Of a stretch of 64,000 bases of DNA, positions 61,971-64,000 are shown piece after piece. The first letter of the stretch is position 1; each line of letters opens with the position of its first letter. The stretch spans positions 1 to 64,000 of the forward strand of contig CAADRB010000010.1 of NCBI GenBank assembly GCA_900708905.1, in the 5' to 3' direction. The stretch comes from Hymenolepis diminuta (taxonomy: Eukaryota; Platyhelminthes; Cestoda; Cyclophyllidea; Hymenolepididae). Below the pieces are notes generated by a model. It did no database searches, had not been told where the DNA came from, and was given only the letters and a program-made list of their open reading frames with translations. Position numbers and translations under genes: made by a program.

Positions 61971-64000
61971 ATCTTAGCTATTCGTGTAGGTGCAACTGTG
62001 GTTTGTATGCGTCAAATGCAACTTTAAGAAAGGTTAAACAAATTCACATTCGGAGGAACATTCCCACATAACTGTACTTGATACAAAGATTATTATTCAT
62101 TATAAAGTTATCCAAAGTTAATTAGTCTCTGACGATGCATGTAGTTGTTTCTCAGACCACTTTTAAGAAATTTTAATCACACACGCAGAGTTAGAGAAAG
62201 TGGAATGGAAAGATATGTGGAAAAAAAATAAAATAAAAATAAGTAGAAGTGAAATTCTAAAATTTAATAAATGTAGAAAAAATTATTTGTCTGTCTTTTG
62301 CATTACTTTTCAAAGATTTCTTAGGTCAAATTTATCAATATTGTGAAGGTGATAAGGTTAATTAACTACATCTGAAAGCATATTCTACCATTAAATCACA
62401 TTACAAGTGATCAGACAGCGATGGTTGCATATTTGTCTCTTTCATTCTTGAAAAATTTAAAATTTCATCATATATTAATATAAGTCTTCTTGAGTAAACA
62501 TAATGCTTTTGGCTCGTCCATTTACCTGTTCATGGCTGTAAGAATGCATAAATGAAATAAAGTGGAAGGATCTACCATCTAAGCAAACCAACTGATCAAC
62601 AAGCCCTGAACACTGTAGATATGAACCCAGATTGAGAAAATCAGGGATGAAAATGGGGCTTTAGACTATTTAGATATTACAAACTGTACTTTACCACCTC
62701 GTACAGAGTAAAAAAATTAGTCCTTCAAAGGAAGATTCTTGCCATTCCAACTTTATCGTACATTCCCATTCGACTTTGCCCTCTATTTCTTCCCTTACCG
62801 AAATATTTCGATATTTAGTGCGTTCAGAAAATTAGGGTTCGTGAAGCCAAATAGGTTTTGAGTTAGATTATCACTTATTTTCTACACCAATATCATTAAT
62901 TATTCCAAATTCGATCAATGGAATAGGAAATGAAAATTTTTTAAGTTTTAAGTAGTTTTAATGCTTTTGGATACTAATGCATACAATATTCACTATCATG
63001 CTAACTATAACTCCTTTTATCAGTAGACGAATAATATTTATTTTATTAAAATGAATTGCCAATGATTTCATAATGAAGAAACTTTGACAATTTTTTAACA
63101 TGTGAAGTTTGTTTAACTGCGGAAAAGAGTACATTCCAATGAGTAATATATCAGTGTTTGAAATTTCGTAATTTAAAGTTTGTCTCGTGTTAAAGATCAG
63201 TGATTTATTCATTATCCACAGCAATGCAAAAAATGCCTTAAAAAAATTTATTACGTGGTAATTTATTAACGGAATATTGCAAAATTATATAGTAATAGAC
63301 AAAAAGAGAGCCGGGGGAGGGGGAGGGGAAGTAAAAAGTCAGGATTTTAAAAGTCTTGCCTCTTTTGAATTCTGAAAACATTAACTTTTCCAGTTTCTTA
63401 AAGGAATTTGGTTTTCTTTGTCATTTACTTGCATTTTTCAGTAGTCACACAACAGGAAAAATTAAGATACAAGAGGTTTTTCGAAATAGGTCAAAGTTTA
63501 CTCGATTCGAACTCTAAAGATTTAAGCAATTACACTAAAACTAATCGAATTATTTACCAAAAAACAAAGCCTTGTTTTTTTCTTAGATAAATTAAAGGCT
63601 GTTAATTTTTTTAATATTGATAATCTGAGGAAGATCTACAAATTCTTTCTTAAAGAATAAGATACTAATTATCATATTTTTTAAATTTTTTTCTAAAGCC
63701 GTATCTTAGCAAAATAATAATTTCACGTAAGGCGACTGTAATAATAAAAAAATCGTTCTATGTCTGGAATAAAAATCAAACAATAGAATTCCCGTACTTA
63801 CGCCCATCCAAAATATCCCCGCATCTGAGATTTTTATTTTTAAACAAACTTGATTAGTCATTTCTAATTTAATAATGAAAATACATTAATGTTTTCATTT
63901 TAAAATATCAATACCTTTATGCATATATGATGCAAAATATTTTTTAAAAAAATATTAAATCGATGTCTTTTATCCAGACATCCTGTTGTGGAAACAACCG
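61971..64000. other. Non-coding right end
   Basis: AT-rich sequence upstream of K2P. A G-rich patch at 63313-63328 (three G tracts of 4-5) is the only compositional oddity. Open frames at 62958-63224 (minus) and 63408-63590 (plus) resemble no known family. No exon, repeat or RNA gene was recognised. Confidence 0.6.

Noticed and set aside
63313..63328. G-rich patch considered as a second G-quadruplex.
   Set aside because: Only three separate G tracts of at least three; the simple four-tract rule is not met.

Overview
This is AT-rich, intron-rich animal DNA. It carries three protein-coding genes, all on the minus strand, separated by kilobases of non-coding sequence with decayed transposable elements. 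No bacterial-style operons, CRISPR arrays, rRNA or intact tRNA genes were seen. Long introns alongside very short ones (42 and 79 nt), low-complexity inserts in otherwise well-conserved proteins, and the mariner and Ty3/gypsy remnants suggest an invertebrate. A flatworm or other lophotrochozoan is my best guess, from general character only.

Layout. (1) 1-3253: no exon recognised; a direct-repeat pair resembling the LTRs of a small non-autonomous element, plus a GA/GT microsatellite. (2) 3254-8215: four exons of a SPOP/roadkill-type MATH-BTB adaptor of the Cullin-3 ubiquitin ligase. The gene is incomplete: the first MATH exon was not found and the C-terminal exons probably lie beyond the left edge. 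(3) 8216-24170: non-coding, with a decayed mariner copy, a CCAAT-bearing dispersed repeat in two orientations, a tRNA-like sequence and a hairpin. (4) 24171-43699: a complete eight-exon type II phosphatidylinositol-phosphate kinase (PIP4K) of 503 residues. Its last intron holds a second mariner copy. (5) 43700-55223: non-coding, dominated by a broken Ty3/gypsy LTR retrotransposon (about 46.3-50.2 kb). (6) 55224-61817: a two-exon two-pore-domain potassium channel (K2P, 549 residues). (7) 61818-64000: its upstream region, with two CCAAT boxes.

The three genes do not form a pathway. They are a ubiquitin-ligase adaptor, a phosphoinositide kinase and a leak potassium channel that happen to be neighbours. 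The most interesting points are inside the proteins: an insertion of about 245 residues in the first BTB hairpin of SPOP that carries two SPOP-degron-like motifs; changes in the PIP4K GTP-sensing motif; and a K2P extracellular cap loop of about 208 residues with a predicted coiled coil. Exon joins were made by hand from GT/AG sites, codon phase and remembered family sequences, so RNA evidence would be needed to settle them.
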